Shown piece by piece: positions 24,161-32,356 of a stretch of DNA of 37,151 bases. The translations under genes were made by a program, and so were the position numbers. Location of the stretch: assembly GCA_002067865.1 (NCBI GenBank), contig MVRC01000008.1, forward strand, positions 1 to 37,151, in the 5' to 3' direction. Below the pieces are notes generated by a model. That model searched no databases, was not told the origin of the DNA, and was given only the letters and a program-made list of their open reading frames with translations. Numbering within the stretch: position 1 is the first letter of the stretch; each line of letters begins with the position of its first letter. This stretch comes from Methanomassiliicoccales archaeon PtaU1.Bin124. GTDB lineage: Archaea; Thermoplasmatota; Thermoplasmata; Methanomassiliicoccales; UBA472.

Positions 24161-27100
24161 TTAGGGTCTGCGGTACCACAGGACGCCTACCACCGCCACT
24201 GCGGCGATGATCGCAGATCCGATGATCCAGGGCGTCCAATCGAACGGCTTCACTACAGAGATGGACGCATAGCCGACCACCGCCCCGATCGACGCCGACA
24301 CAGTGCCTTTGCCAGTTTCGTTCTGCGCGGTGTAGGTGGCACCGTTCATGTAACCGCAGTCGGTCTTCCAGGTGAACACCAGGTTCGGGATCACGTTGTC
24401 ATACTGGTCCAGACCGGTGGCGACGAACTCCACCACCTGCTTAGTGCTCACGTTTACCGTGCCCGGCGTCAGGACGATGTGCGTCAGCTGGTCAGGCACG
24501 ATCACGACGTCAGCGAGACCGATGGTGCTGCCTACGATGGCGCGCACCTGCCCGGTCACTCCGGCGGTTGTCTGGGCAACGAAGGCGCCGTTGGTCACGG
24601 TACCGACGTTGCTGGTCCACGTCACGCTGAGCCCGGAAATGGTGTTGTTCCACTGGTCGTAGCAGACCGCATCGAACTGGACGGACTTGCCCGCGACCAT
24701 GGCGTTCACGCTGCCAGGTGTCACAACGATGTGGTCCAGCACATCCGGCACGATGTTCACCGATACCGATGCCTGCACCACTCCGTAAGTGGCCCTCACA
24801 TAGCCTATGCCGGTCGAGGTCTGAGCGGTCAGCAAGCTGTCGTTCATCGTACCCACGTTAGTGGACCAGGTGAAGTTCAGCCCTGTCACCTCATTGTTGT
24901 ACTGGTCGTACCCTACGGCGGTGAAGTTCAGCGTGTGGTCCGCCACGAGGTCGGTGGTTCCGGGGGTGATGATGATGTACGTCAGCTGGTTATTGCCGAC
25001 GCTAACCGTCGCCGTTCCGGTCTTGCCGAGCACCGATGCGTTCACATATCCGGTGATGCCCGCCGTGTTCTGTGCGGTGAACAATCCGTTGCCGTCGATC
25101 GTACCTATATCGGTGGTCCAGGTGAACACCAGTCCTGGGATGCTGTTGTTATACTGGTCGTAGCCCACGGCACTGAACTGCTTCTGTGCACTGGCGGCCA
25201 GATTGGTCACGGCCGCAGGGGTGACATTGATGTGGTCCAGCGCATCAGGCACGATCTTGATCGCGCTTGTTCCGTTCACCACGCCCGACGTGGCCTTCGC
25301 CCAACCGGTGACACCAGCCATTTTCTGGGCCGTCAGCACGCTTCCGTTCATCGTTCCCACGTTGGTGGTCCAGGTGAACATGAGGCCATCGACCACGTTG
25401 TTGAACTTGTCATAGCCCACGGCGGTCAGGTTCAGCACCATGCCGGCCGCGACATCGGTGGACGAGGGCGTCACCAGGATGTAGGACAGCTGCGCGAAGC
25501 CAACATAGACCCTCGCGCTGCCAGTTATGCTGCCGACGGTGGCGTTGACATAGCCGGACGCTCCCGACTGGTCCTGTGCGGTGAACATGCCGTTGCTGTC
25601 GACCGTTCCCACATCAGTGGTCCAGGTGAACACCAGTCCAGAGATGCTGTTGTTGAACTGGTCATATCCGACCGCGCTGAACTGGGTCGTCGTCCCGGCC
25701 AGTGCATTCGGCACCGTCGTCGGTGTGACGATGATATGGTCCAGCGCATCCGGTACGATGTTGACGACCGCAGTCGCGTTCACCACACCGTTCGTCGCCA
25801 TCACGTAGCCAGTAGCAGTGTTCTTTTGTCCGTTCAGCGTCGTGCCGCTCATCGTTCCTACGTTGGTCGTCCAGTCGAACGTCATCCCAATGATCGGATT
25901 GTTGGCGTTGTCATAACCGACCGCCAAGAACTCATGGCTGGTGTTCGCCACCACATTGATGGTGTTCGGGGTGATGGTTATGTACGCCAGCGGTCCGAAA
26001 ATCACGGTGACGTCCGCTGTGCCGTTCATGAACCCAGATGGCGTGACGGTCGTGCCAGTCACTGCACGTACATACCCGATCGCCGGGGTCTGCTGCGCTG
26101 CAAATAGTCCGGTCTGCGTTATCGTTCCGACATTGGTCTCCCAGAACCAGGTCAGACCAGGGATGGAGTTGTTGTATGCATCCTGTCCATCGGCGGTGAA
26201 CTGTTGCGCCCCGCCCTTCACCACGAACGTCATCGCCGGGGTGACATTGACATGGTCAAGCGGGCCCGGCACTATGGTCACGGTGGCCTCGCCGGTCATG
26301 ACGCCGTTCTTGGCCCTGACATAACCAGTGACACCGGCGGTCTTGTTCGCCGTGAGCGTGGTACCGCTCATGGTGCCGACGTTGGTCTCCCAAGCGAAGG
26401 TGACCCCCGACATGATGTTACCATACTGGTTGATCGCATCGGCAATGAAGTTCTGGGTATGCCCCGCCATCACATCCTTAACTGTGGGTGAAACACGGAT
26501 CGACGTCAGGACGCTCTTGATCACCTGCGAGGTGAGCGGGTAACGGTCCGTGGCCACTCCACCGTCTATCGCGTATGGTGTGTCGACGATGCCGAACGGG
26601 GCATTGACATCGGGGGTGGTCCAGTCCTTCCAGTAATTGCCGCCCGTGCCGTTGTCCCAGGCATTGCCGGTATCATCGTACGCCTGCACGTTCGCCGCGC
26701 TGTAGGTGGCGGTCGAGCCATGGTTGTCGATGAAATCGTTCTGGTACACGATGTTGTTGCCGCCAGAATGTATCCACACACCATATGCCAGGTTTGCGAA
26801 GAAGGTGCTGTCGTAGAACGTGTTGTACGTGGACAGCATCAGCTGCGCCCCTGGATAGTTACGCACGATGGTGTTGTTGGCGAAGGTGTTCGAATGCGAG
26901 TCGTACAGCCAAAGTCCGCTGTATCCATCTCTGATCTCATTGAACGACACGATGCTATCGTTCGTATGGCTCAGGTAGATGCCGATGTAGTTCAGCGATG
27001 CGGACTGGTTGAACACCAGCACGTTGGTGCACTGGTTCAGGTAGACACCCGCCCAGTTGTTGTTCGTGACCACATCGTTCGCCAATATTCCATTCACCAC

Positions 27101-30100
27101 ATTGTTCAGCGCGATTCCGGAGTCCGGAGCATACGGCCACGAGGATACGCCACCATTGGCGTTCGACACCGTGCAGTCGCGCACGATGAAGTAGGCGGTG
27201 GTGTTGCCGATGTATATTCCGTAACCGAGGCCCGTGGCATCGATGGAATATCCTTCGATGACATACGGGGACACTAGCGTTCCAGCACCGGACGTCACGC
27301 CGTTAGCCAGCGTGAAGTCGGCATCGCTGTCGATGCGTATCGGCGCATGTGTAACATACGTCGGTGCCTGCGCCCGCGGGCTGTTGATCATCTGGTCCCG
27401 CAGCGATATGAATGCGGTCGTGTAGGCGGTGGCGGTCGGTACGTACGGCGGGGTCACGGTCGGACCCGGCGGAGCGGGCGGCTGAGCCCCAACTATCACG
27501 TTACCTCCGGCCGTGTCGATCCTCAGCAGGTTCGATGAGGTGGAGTTTAGCTGCTTGGTCGGGAAACCGATGCCAACTGGGTACACCACCGGGTCCCCGA
27601 TTATCTCGGTGCCGAGGATGCGGAAGTAGTACTGGGTCGAGCCGTCATTGACGATCGTGGCGTTATAGTAGAAGGTATTGCCCTTCGTGTGTCCCGTCGT
27701 CGTGAACGGCGAATCCACGGTCGCCAGCGTGGTCCACGGTCCGGTGGACGAGTTAATGGATAGCTGCACGATGTAGCCGGACTCGGCGATCGAATTGTCC
27801 GTCCAGGTCATGTTTATCCAGTTGTTGTTGGACAGATTGATCACACCGTTAAGATTGCTGGCCGGCACAGGCGCCACCGCAAACCCTACGGCATGCATCA
27901 TATCCATCTCCTCATGCTCCAGGAGGTGGCAGTGCCAGACGTATTCCCAACCATAGTTGATGTAATGGTTGGTGACGATCTGACTTACGGCCGATGGGTC
28001 GAAGAACCCTCCTGGCGGGGCCAGCAGCAGCTCTCCCTCCGGCTTCGTCGGGTCGATCAGACGGACGGCGTTCGGCACCTCCCATGGTAATGATGGTGAA
28101 TACGGCCGCATCGCCACTATCGTCACCGACAGCGGATCGACTCGCACCGTCTCCTTCCATCCTATCTCGTTCAGGTCAGGGGCGTAAATGGCCCCGTCCC
28201 AGCCTACCCTATTGATCAGCTGCACGTTCATCAGGTGCCAGTGCATCGCGTGCGTGTCGACGCCGTTATGCGTGATGGCCCAGATCTGCGTGCCATCACC
28301 CTGCACAGGCGTCAGCGGATACATGTTGTCCGTGAGCAGGTCCACCGGCGGGCTGGCATAGCCTAGCGGAATGAACATCTGCGTCACGGCGGTGCCCATG
28401 TTCACCTCCAGGCCCAACGTTCCGCTCATTCTTCCATACTCCACATCGTAGGAGCCGCCCATCTCATCATGGATTGCTTTCGGTTCCAACGGGATGGTGA
28501 CGGAGTTACCGGCCAGGGTGGTGAAGGTCATGCTGCCGTCGCCTATCCTGACGTAGTTGTTGTTGGAGAAGCTGCCCCCATATGCCGCGTTGTAGAAGTT
28601 CTGTGGCACCAGGACTGGGTCCTGGGACAGCTGGAACACGCTCTTGTGCGCCGAGGTGTTGGAGAACGCATCGAACAGCGCACTGAAGTCATATGCAGGC
28701 GCAGAGGTCTTATTGGCCACATGGATCTGCATGATGGTGCGGGTGTTCGGCCCGTAGCCCGGCAGGGTGTTGGCGGCTCCGCCGGAGGCGGTCTGGTCGC
28801 CGTCGCCGGTGAAGTAATCGTTGCGCGGGTCCTTGGCCGGGAATCCCCCCGGCGCATCGTTGTACAGGATGAGCGTCTTGCCGGCATAGGCCGAAAAGTC
28901 GACGATCACATCGGCCCTCTCCGCGCTGCCCAGCAGCAGCGAGTGGTCCTGCACGTTACCATACGTGAAGGTCTTGGCGTTGAAGTTGTAGGTGACCGGC
29001 TGCTGCGGTATCACGACCGGTGAAGGCAGGAAGCCGCCCTCTGTACCTATCTGTATCCAGTTCGGTCCGGATGTCGCCGGGTCCGGCACTCCTCCGAAGC
29101 GGCCGTCGGTGGGCCACAGCGCCGGGTATCCTGGCGTCGGGACTGCCGGCACCATCTTGACCTCGGTGTTGGTCCGCCCGTCCCAGGTCGTAACCGATGG
29201 ATCGGCCACGTACATCTGCAGGTTGTAGAATCTGTCGTTGGCCGCGTTCAAGATCCTGAAACGCACAGCGGTCGGATCGACCGTCAGCACTGGATAGGCC
29301 TGTCCGTTGACAACCGAAGTGTCCATGAACGCCTCCATCGTGGAGGATACATTGGGCACGCCAGGGATCATCGGCGGCTCAACGGAGTTCGGGTCCGAGG
29401 GATTGTAGTACGGGTTCGGGACCGGTCCGTACGTAATACTGGTCGGCGGGAAGAACCATGGTCCGTAGTCCCAACGGCCCAGATCATTGGCGCCTGTCGG
29501 CGAGTACGGGTTCTGGTTCGGCATGTAGACGTGCGGGAACCACAGGTCGCCGGTGGTGGGCGTGATACCGTTCGAGCCCCATGCCCATGTCGGGTCCTGG
29601 TAGGCTATGGTCGTGCTGTCCACGAACGTCTTGTCCTGGATGATCAACGGAATGCCGTATAGGTTAGCGCCGGTCCCCGATGGCAGTATGCCAGCGTTGA
29701 TCAGTTGGTTCTCTATGGAATCTGTAAGCAGATATCCTGCCGCCTCACCGGCGTACACGTTCAGCCTGGTGATCCCATAGGAGTGGTCATGGTAGAACAT
29801 CAACCTGGCGCTCTGCTGGTTCGTATAATAGAACGTCATGGCTCCGGGGCCGGGGTCGTTGGACGCCCCGGGGGCCGGGGCACTGGTGACCCCTACAGTG
29901 TCCGGAACGACCTGGCCGTTCACGAACCACATGTCCGGAACGTACTCTACGCTGACGCCCTTTGGATACTGGGTGGTCTCACCGGCGGGGGTGATCCACT
30001 GATGTGGCGTACCATCGGAGATCCAAGGTGTCGCTCCGCCATGCAGGTGCAGGGTAGCGCGGTTCTGAGTATAGTTCTCGAACATCATGGGGTTCATGAG

Positions 30101-31036
30101 CGACGCGTTCGGACCCATGCCCGCACCCATGGTGGTGGTATCGACCGGGATGAACAGATTTCCGTTTATTCCGATCGGGAGCAGGTTATAGAAAGTCACC
30201 CTCGTCGGAATATCTCGACTGGCGACCAGAACAGGACCGAGGTAGCTCGGTTGGTCCATCCCATATGCCTGAGATCCATCTGGCATTAGGATGGCAGATC
30301 CGTCTGGGTTGGTAAGCGCAACGTGGTTGCTATACCCGGCGATCGCCGGGGTCTCCAGCTGCACATAACCGACGAGGAGGGTCGAGGGCAGGTCAGAGGA
30401 GAACTTATGCATGTACCTCACGACCGCGATCTCATAGTAGTCACAACCAGGATAGGTCGTAAGGTCCGGAACACCGATCCCAATGTAGTTGCCTAGATTG
30501 TTGGCGTTAGACGCGCCCAGCCCGGGCAGGGTATCGATGAACTTTCTGATGCCTCCGGTCAATGCCCCATCCATGTTGCAGGTCAGCGCAGCACCTGAGC
30601 CGGTCGGGTCAGCGATCTTTGCTATGGGGGCGCTGTATCCCGACCCTCCAAACACCACATTGATGGAATAGATCGAACCCGAGATGACCACTGCGGTCGC
30701 TATGGCCCCGCTTCCAGTGCCCCATGCGTCCTCTATTGTTACTACGGGGTTGGAATACCTGGTACCAGAATTGTCAACGGTGATGCTGGTGATGGACCCT
30801 GTGGGAACGGGGCTGTTCGCATAATTAGCATATGGCCCGAAGTAATGCGGAACCCCCCCGGGGTCCATTTGCCCCAAAGCCAGATTGGCAGAGGTATTCT
30901 TCACGTTGCCCTGGAACGCCATGCTCTGGGTTGACAGGACATAGCCCATTCCCGCGGTCAACAAGAAGGAAACCACCAAAAGCACAGAAATGATTTTTGT
31001 TACGCTGATGCCACCAATTTTGCTATCCCGTTTCAT
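24161..31036 (-). CDS. Giant surface multicopper oxidase with NosD-like helix, Ig stalk and membrane anchor
   Basis: A 2,291-residue modular surface protein. An N-terminal signal/anchor helix (about 10-32) is followed by two short repeats of the form YSxPxVxI…GSGA (about 45-115) and a complete multicopper oxidase: HLHG (H330, H332), HDH (H416, H418), HAMHWH (H929, H932, H934) and HCHLLEHEEMDMM (H1035, C1036, H1037, H1041, M1046), all ten His plus Cys and Met present. Then come an FnIII-like domain (about 1057-1160), a NosD-like right-handed beta-helix with N-rich parallel coils (about 1226-1502), nine Ig-like repeats (about 1512-2262) and a C-terminal helix ending YRRP (2268-2288). The oxidase domain is unusually long because of insertions between motifs two and three. 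The ATG at 31036 is preferred because GGGAG lies 8 nt upstream. It probably oxidises metal ions or phenolics at the cell surface; the substrate is unknown. Confidence 0.85.
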   Translation of the reverse strand: MKRDSKIGGISVTKIISVLLVVSFLLTAGMGYVLSTQSMAFQGNVKNTSANLALGQMDPGGVPHYFGPYANYANSPVPTGSITSITVDNSGTRYSNPVVTIEDAWGTGSGAIATAVVISGSIYSINVVFGGSGYSAPIAKIADPTGSGAALTCNMDGALTGGIRKFIDTLPGLGASNANNLGNYIGIGVPDLTTYPGCDYYEIAVVRYMHKFSSDLPSTLLVGYVQLETPAIAGYSNHVALTNPDGSAILMPDGSQAYGMDQPSYLGPVLVASRDIPTRVTFYNLLPIGINGNLFIPVDTTTMGAGMGPNASLMNPMMFENYTQNRATLHLHGGATPWISDGTPHQWITPAGETTQYPKGVSVEYVPDMWFVNGQVVPDTVGVTSAPAPGASNDPGPGAMTFYYTNQQSARLMFYHDHSYGITRLNVYAGEAAGYLLTDSIENQLINAGILPSGTGANLYGIPLIIQDKTFVDSTTIAYQDPTWAWGSNGITPTTGDLWFPHVYMPNQNPYSPTGANDLGRWDYGPWFFPPTSITYGPVPNPYYNPSDPNSVEPPMIPGVPNVSSTMEAFMDTSVVNGQAYPVLTVDPTAVRFRILNAANDRFYNLQMYVADPSVTTWDGRTNTEVKMVPAVPTPGYPALWPTDGRFGGVPDPATSGPNWIQIGTEGGFLPSPVVIPQQPVTYNFNAKTFTYGNVQDHSLLLGSAERADVIVDFSAYAGKTLILYNDAPGGFPAKDPRNDYFTGDGDQTASGGAANTLPGYGPNTRTIMQIHVANKTSAPAYDFSALFDAFSNTSAHKSVFQLSQDPVLVPQNFYNAAYGGSFSNNNYVRIGDGSMTFTTLAGNSVTIPLEPKAIHDEMGGSYDVEYGRMSGTLGLEVNMGTAVTQMFIPLGYASPPVDLLTDNMYPLTPVQGDGTQIWAITHNGVDTHAMHWHLMNVQLINRVGWDGAIYAPDLNEIGWKETVRVDPLSVTIVAMRPYSPSLPWEVPNAVRLIDPTKPEGELLLAPPGGFFDPSAVSQIVTNHYINYGWEYVWHCHLLEHEEMDMMHAVGFAVAPVPASNLNGVINLSNNNWINMTWTDNSIAESGYIVQLSINSSTGPWTTLATVDSPFTTTGHTKGNTFYYNATIVNDGSTQYYFRILGTEIIGDPVVYPVGIGFPTKQLNSTSSNLLRIDTAGGNVIVGAQPPAPPGPTVTPPYVPTATAYTTAFISLRDQMINSPRAQAPTYVTHAPIRIDSDADFTLANGVTSGAGTLVSPYVIEGYSIDATGLGYGIYIGNTTAYFIVRDCTVSNANGGVSSWPYAPDSGIALNNVVNGILANDVVTNNNWAGVYLNQCTNVLVFNQSASLNYIGIYLSHTNDSIVSFNEIRDGYSGLWLYDSHSNTFANNTIVRNYPGAQLMLSTYNTFYDSTFFANLAYGVWIHSGGNNIVYQNDFIDNHGSTATYSAANVQAYDDTGNAWDNGTGGNYWKDWTTPDVNAPFGIVDTPYAIDGGVATDRYPLTSQVIKSVLTSIRVSPTVKDVMAGHTQNFIADAINQYGNIMSGVTFAWETNVGTMSGTTLTANKTAGVTGYVRAKNGVMTGEATVTIVPGPLDHVNVTPAMTFVVKGGAQQFTADGQDAYNNSIPGLTWFWETNVGTITQTGLFAAQQTPAIGYVRAVTGTTVTPSGFMNGTADVTVIFGPLAYITITPNTINVVANTSHEFLAVGYDNANNPIIGMTFDWTTNVGTMSGTTLNGQKNTATGYVMATNGVVNATAVVNIVPDALDHIIVTPTTVPNALAGTTTQFSAVGYDQFNNSISGLVFTWTTDVGTVDSNGMFTAQDQSGASGYVNATVGSITGSARVYVGFAQLSYILVTPSSTDVAAGMVLNLTAVGYDKFNNVVDGLMFTWTTNVGTMNGSVLTAQKMAGVTGWAKATSGVVNGTSAIKIVPDALDHINVTPAAVTNLAASAQKQFSAVGYDQYNNSIPGLVFTWTTDIGTIDGNGLFTAQNTAGITGYVNASVLGKTGTATVSVGNNQLTYIIITPGTTDLVADHTLNFTAVGYDQYNNEVTGLNFTWSTNVGTMNDSLLTAQTSTGIGYVRATYGVVQASVSVNIVPDVLDHIVVTPGSVNAMVAGKSVQFDAVCYDQWNNTISGLSVTWTSNVGTVTNGAFVAQTTAGVTGQVRAIVGSTIGLADVVIVPDQLTHIVLTPGTVNVSTKQVVEFVATGLDQYDNVIPNLVFTWKTDCGYMNGATYTAQNETGKGTVSASIGAVVGYASISVVKPFDWTPWIIGSAIIAAVAVVGVLWYRRP
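24250..26505 (-). repeat. Nine tandem Ig-like repeat units inside the giant gene
   Basis: Nine units of about 83 residues (250 nt) follow each other without linkers. Each has the pattern (I/V)xVTPxx…F.AVGYDQ.NN.I.GL.FTWTTNVGTM…G.V.A..G.V.G.A.V.IVP. Units alternate between two subtypes: odd ones read VGTM(S/N)G and end in LDH, while even ones read (V/I)GT(I/V)…G(L/M)FTAQ and mostly end in L(A/S/T)Y. The series is therefore ABABABABA, consistent with duplication of a two-unit block. The fold resembles bacterial Big/invasin-type stalk domains. Confidence 0.8.
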
Positions 31037-31081
31037 TGGAACTGCTCCCATTCGATGTGGCACCTCTTTTTTGAGCTGTTA

Positions 31082-31093
31082 CTATTAATTATT
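31082..31093 (-). promoter_or_regulatory. TATA-like element before the giant oxidase gene
   Basis: On the minus strand AATAATTAATAG is centred about 50 nt before the ATG at 31036. It would give a leader of roughly 25 nt that contains the GGGAG ribosome-binding sequence. Confidence 0.45.
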
Positions 31094-31178
31094 TTGTGGC
31101 AAGAATGTATCATCAGGCGATGATTCTACAATCGTATCTGGCATTGCGAGAGAATTTTAATGGCCGTTAATAGAATAA

Positions 31179-31370
31179 TGTCGAGATGATTCTGAAACAC
31201 ATTTTTCCAAAGGCCTCTGGGAGCTTCGGGAAGTCGTCCTCAAACAGCTCAAAATTGTGGTTGAGATAATTTCTGAACATTTGGGTTCAGTGCCAAGGGA
31301 GCATACATTCGCATGTTTCGTGACTGGTCAGCTAGAACGTGAAAACGTTTGGTACAAATTATCTAGGTAA
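31179..31370 (+). pseudogene. Start-less coding remnant (unknown, possibly transposase-derived)
   Basis: A 63-codon frame bounded by stops (TAA at 31176 and TAA at 31368) has protein-like composition (…ETHFSKGLWELREVV…, ending ERENVWYKLSR) but no usable start codon. It lies within 620 nt that contain no intact gene. The ending is reminiscent of a transposase segment, but I cannot assign it. It is best read as the remnant of a gene whose ends were lost. Confidence 0.3.
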
Positions 31371-31372
31371 GA

Positions 31373-31500
31373 AGAGTGGTGGGCTCAGCCGAGACCGCTC
31401 ATCACTTAAGCCAGATGGAGAAAATGGAAATTCAATTCCACAGGCAGAATGCAGGGCCAGCTCGAAAACCCTATTCCCTCCCAGTATTGGGAGGTTTTTT
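31373..31500 (+). ncRNA. Candidate structured RNA ending in a terminator hairpin
   Basis: Three foldable elements follow in order. The first is a long stem AGTGGTGGGC/GCTCATCACT (31375-31408 area, ten pairs with two wobbles). The second is a TGGAA/TTCCA hairpin near 31425-31440. The third is the perfect CCTCCCA/TGGGAGG hairpin (31477-31494) followed by six T. No convincing protein is encoded across them. This fits a small stable RNA or a transcript end. I see no match to a known RNA class, and no conservation test was possible. Confidence 0.3.
31477..31500 (+). terminator. Intrinsic-terminator-like hairpin with T run
   Basis: CCTCCCA (31477-31483) pairs perfectly with TGGGAGG (31488-31494) around the loop GTAT, and TTTTTT follows directly. 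This bacterial-style terminator is unlike the hairpin-free T tracts elsewhere in the window. Confidence 0.5.
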
Positions 31501-31583
31501 GTTCACCAGAGCGGTCTAACTAAGCCCTCATCGAGGATGACGTGCATAACTTGCTGTCGTAACAACAAGAATAATGGCTTTAA

Positions 31584-31688
31584 TCAAAGAACAGATATAT
31601 CCCCTTATCGAAGACCATGTACCCGACACCGAAAGGAAGGAAGATCGCCAAGAAGCTGGTTGAGATTGAAAAGGTCTTAGAGGCATGA
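31584..31688 (+). pseudogene. C-terminal remnant of a winged-helix regulator
   Basis: The frame opens after a TAA at 31581 and ends in TGA at 31686-31688. It reads …YIPLSKTMYPTPKGRKIAKKL followed by VEIEKVLEA, which is the wing plus final helix typical of MarR/PadR-type winged-helix regulators (TxKGRKIA…L). The N-terminal DNA-binding part is missing in every frame upstream. Its stop overlaps the ATG of the next gene (ATGA), the usual sign of an operon, so the regulator was probably once coupled to that membrane protein. A short peptide from the ATG at 31617 might still be made. Confidence 0.45.
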
Positions 31689-32155
31689 TTTTGTCGAAAG
31701 AAGATGATGAAGAACTCAATGACTCTCTGGATACAATGCTGGATATGGCATGGTGGAGACTCAACGAATGGTATTCTGAAAAAAACTCAATCAACACAAA
31801 CACTAGCATCATTCTTACTCTAGATGGAGTTCTGGTCGCTCTATTGTATGACAATGAAATGTTTAAAATCGATGTTGGAATCGGAGCGCTTCTTGCCTTG
31901 TCGGCATCAGCGTTTCTCTCAATGTTAATATTATTTGGAACAACATTTAAAAGTATTGGAATAAGTGAATCGTTAGAACAATTCAAAACCAAATTCTATT
32001 CCTCCAGTGACCTCAAATTGAACCTGCTCAGCAGTCTTGGAGGTATTGAACGAAGAAATAGGAAAAAAATAGGAACACAATGGAAGCTACATAACGCATC
32101 CATTGTCCTGCTCGCGATTGCGTTCACTTGTATAATATGGGTTACGCTTTCTTGA
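31685..32155 (+). CDS. Small multi-pass membrane protein, unknown
   Basis: A 156-residue protein with an acidic N-terminal helix (about 1-35), hydrophobic helices near residues 38-56, 62-88 and 136-155, and a basic helical linker between the last two. The layout recalls the small transmembrane effectors of SLATT or Pycsar (DUF5706-like) defence systems, but no diagnostic motif is visible, so this is only a suggestion. Codon use is AT-rich, unlike the housekeeping genes. Its start overlaps the stop of a regulator remnant, and its last 14 nt overlap the convergent small repeat-protein gene. Confidence 0.65.
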   Translation: MILSKEDDEELNDSLDTMLDMAWWRLNEWYSEKNSINTNTSIILTLDGVLVALLYDNEMFKIDVGIGALLALSASAFLSMLILFGTTFKSIGISESLEQFKTKFYSSSDLKLNLLSSLGGIERRNRKKIGTQWKLHNASIVLLAIAFTCIIWVTLS

Positions 32156-32348
32156 GTTCTTTGCCAAAGAAGTGGGTTTTGGATGTGTCTGGACCAGTCC
32201 CCTTAATAACATCGATCATCACTGCCGGATTCTCTGGTGGAATATTCACCGGTTCCTGCTTAGCAGTGTTGATAATAGTAATCATCACTGCCGGATTCTC
32301 TGGTGGTATCTCAACTGTCCTCGGCTTGTCTTGATTTTCTTCGCTCAT
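32142..32348 (-). CDS. Small proline-rich protein with two 22-residue repeats
   Basis: A 68-residue hydrophilic protein starting MSEENQDK, containing two copies of IPPENPAVMI spaced exactly 22 residues apart. Its ATG lies 8 nt after the stop of the 450-residue gene, consistent with the same operon; a GTG start overlapping that gene (32369) is an alternative. I know no family for it. The repeat, the placement and the absence of other genes on that strand support it being real, but it could be spurious. Confidence 0.5.
   Translation of the reverse strand: MSEENQDKPRTVEIPPENPAVMITIINTAKQEPVNIPPENPAVMIDVIKGTGPDTSKTHFFGKELKKA
32215..32240 (+). repeat. 26-bp direct repeat, copy 1
   Basis: An exact 26-bp unit beginning ATCATCACTGCCGG recurs 66 bp later at 32281. 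On the minus strand it encodes PPENPAVMI in the small protein. Confidence 0.85.
32281..32306 (+). repeat. 26-bp direct repeat, copy 2
   Basis: Second copy of the unit at 32215-32240, in the same orientation. The 66-bp offset is a multiple of three, so both copies are read in the same frame of the small minus-strand gene. Confidence 0.85.
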
Positions 32349-32356
32349 CGTATCAC

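Noticed and set aside
24089-26107. A 672-codon open frame on the plus strand across the Ig-repeat region
   Set aside because: It is the reverse shadow of the repeat region of the giant gene. Its translation is rich in Arg, His, Gly and Val without domains, and its length follows from the repeated, GC-rich minus-strand codons.
26720-27277. Plus-strand frame of 185 codons opposite the beta-helix region
   Set aside because: It is a shadow of the minus-strand NosD-like part, with no start signal and no recognisable motif.
31424-31440. T-arm-like sequence suggesting a tRNA fragment or attachment site
   Set aside because: Only a short TGGAA/TTCCA hairpin is present; no acceptor or anticodon stem can be built, and it does not match the 3' end of either tRNA in the window.
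31339-31680. A 113-codon plus-strand frame in the gene-free region
   Set aside because: It runs straight through the terminator-like hairpin, has low-complexity Arg/Ser/Cys-rich composition, and conflicts with the better-supported regulator remnant in another frame.
32215-32306. Short CRISPR-like array
   Set aside because: There are only two repeat copies, the 40-bp gap keeps a reading frame, and no cas gene is present. A coding repeat explains it.
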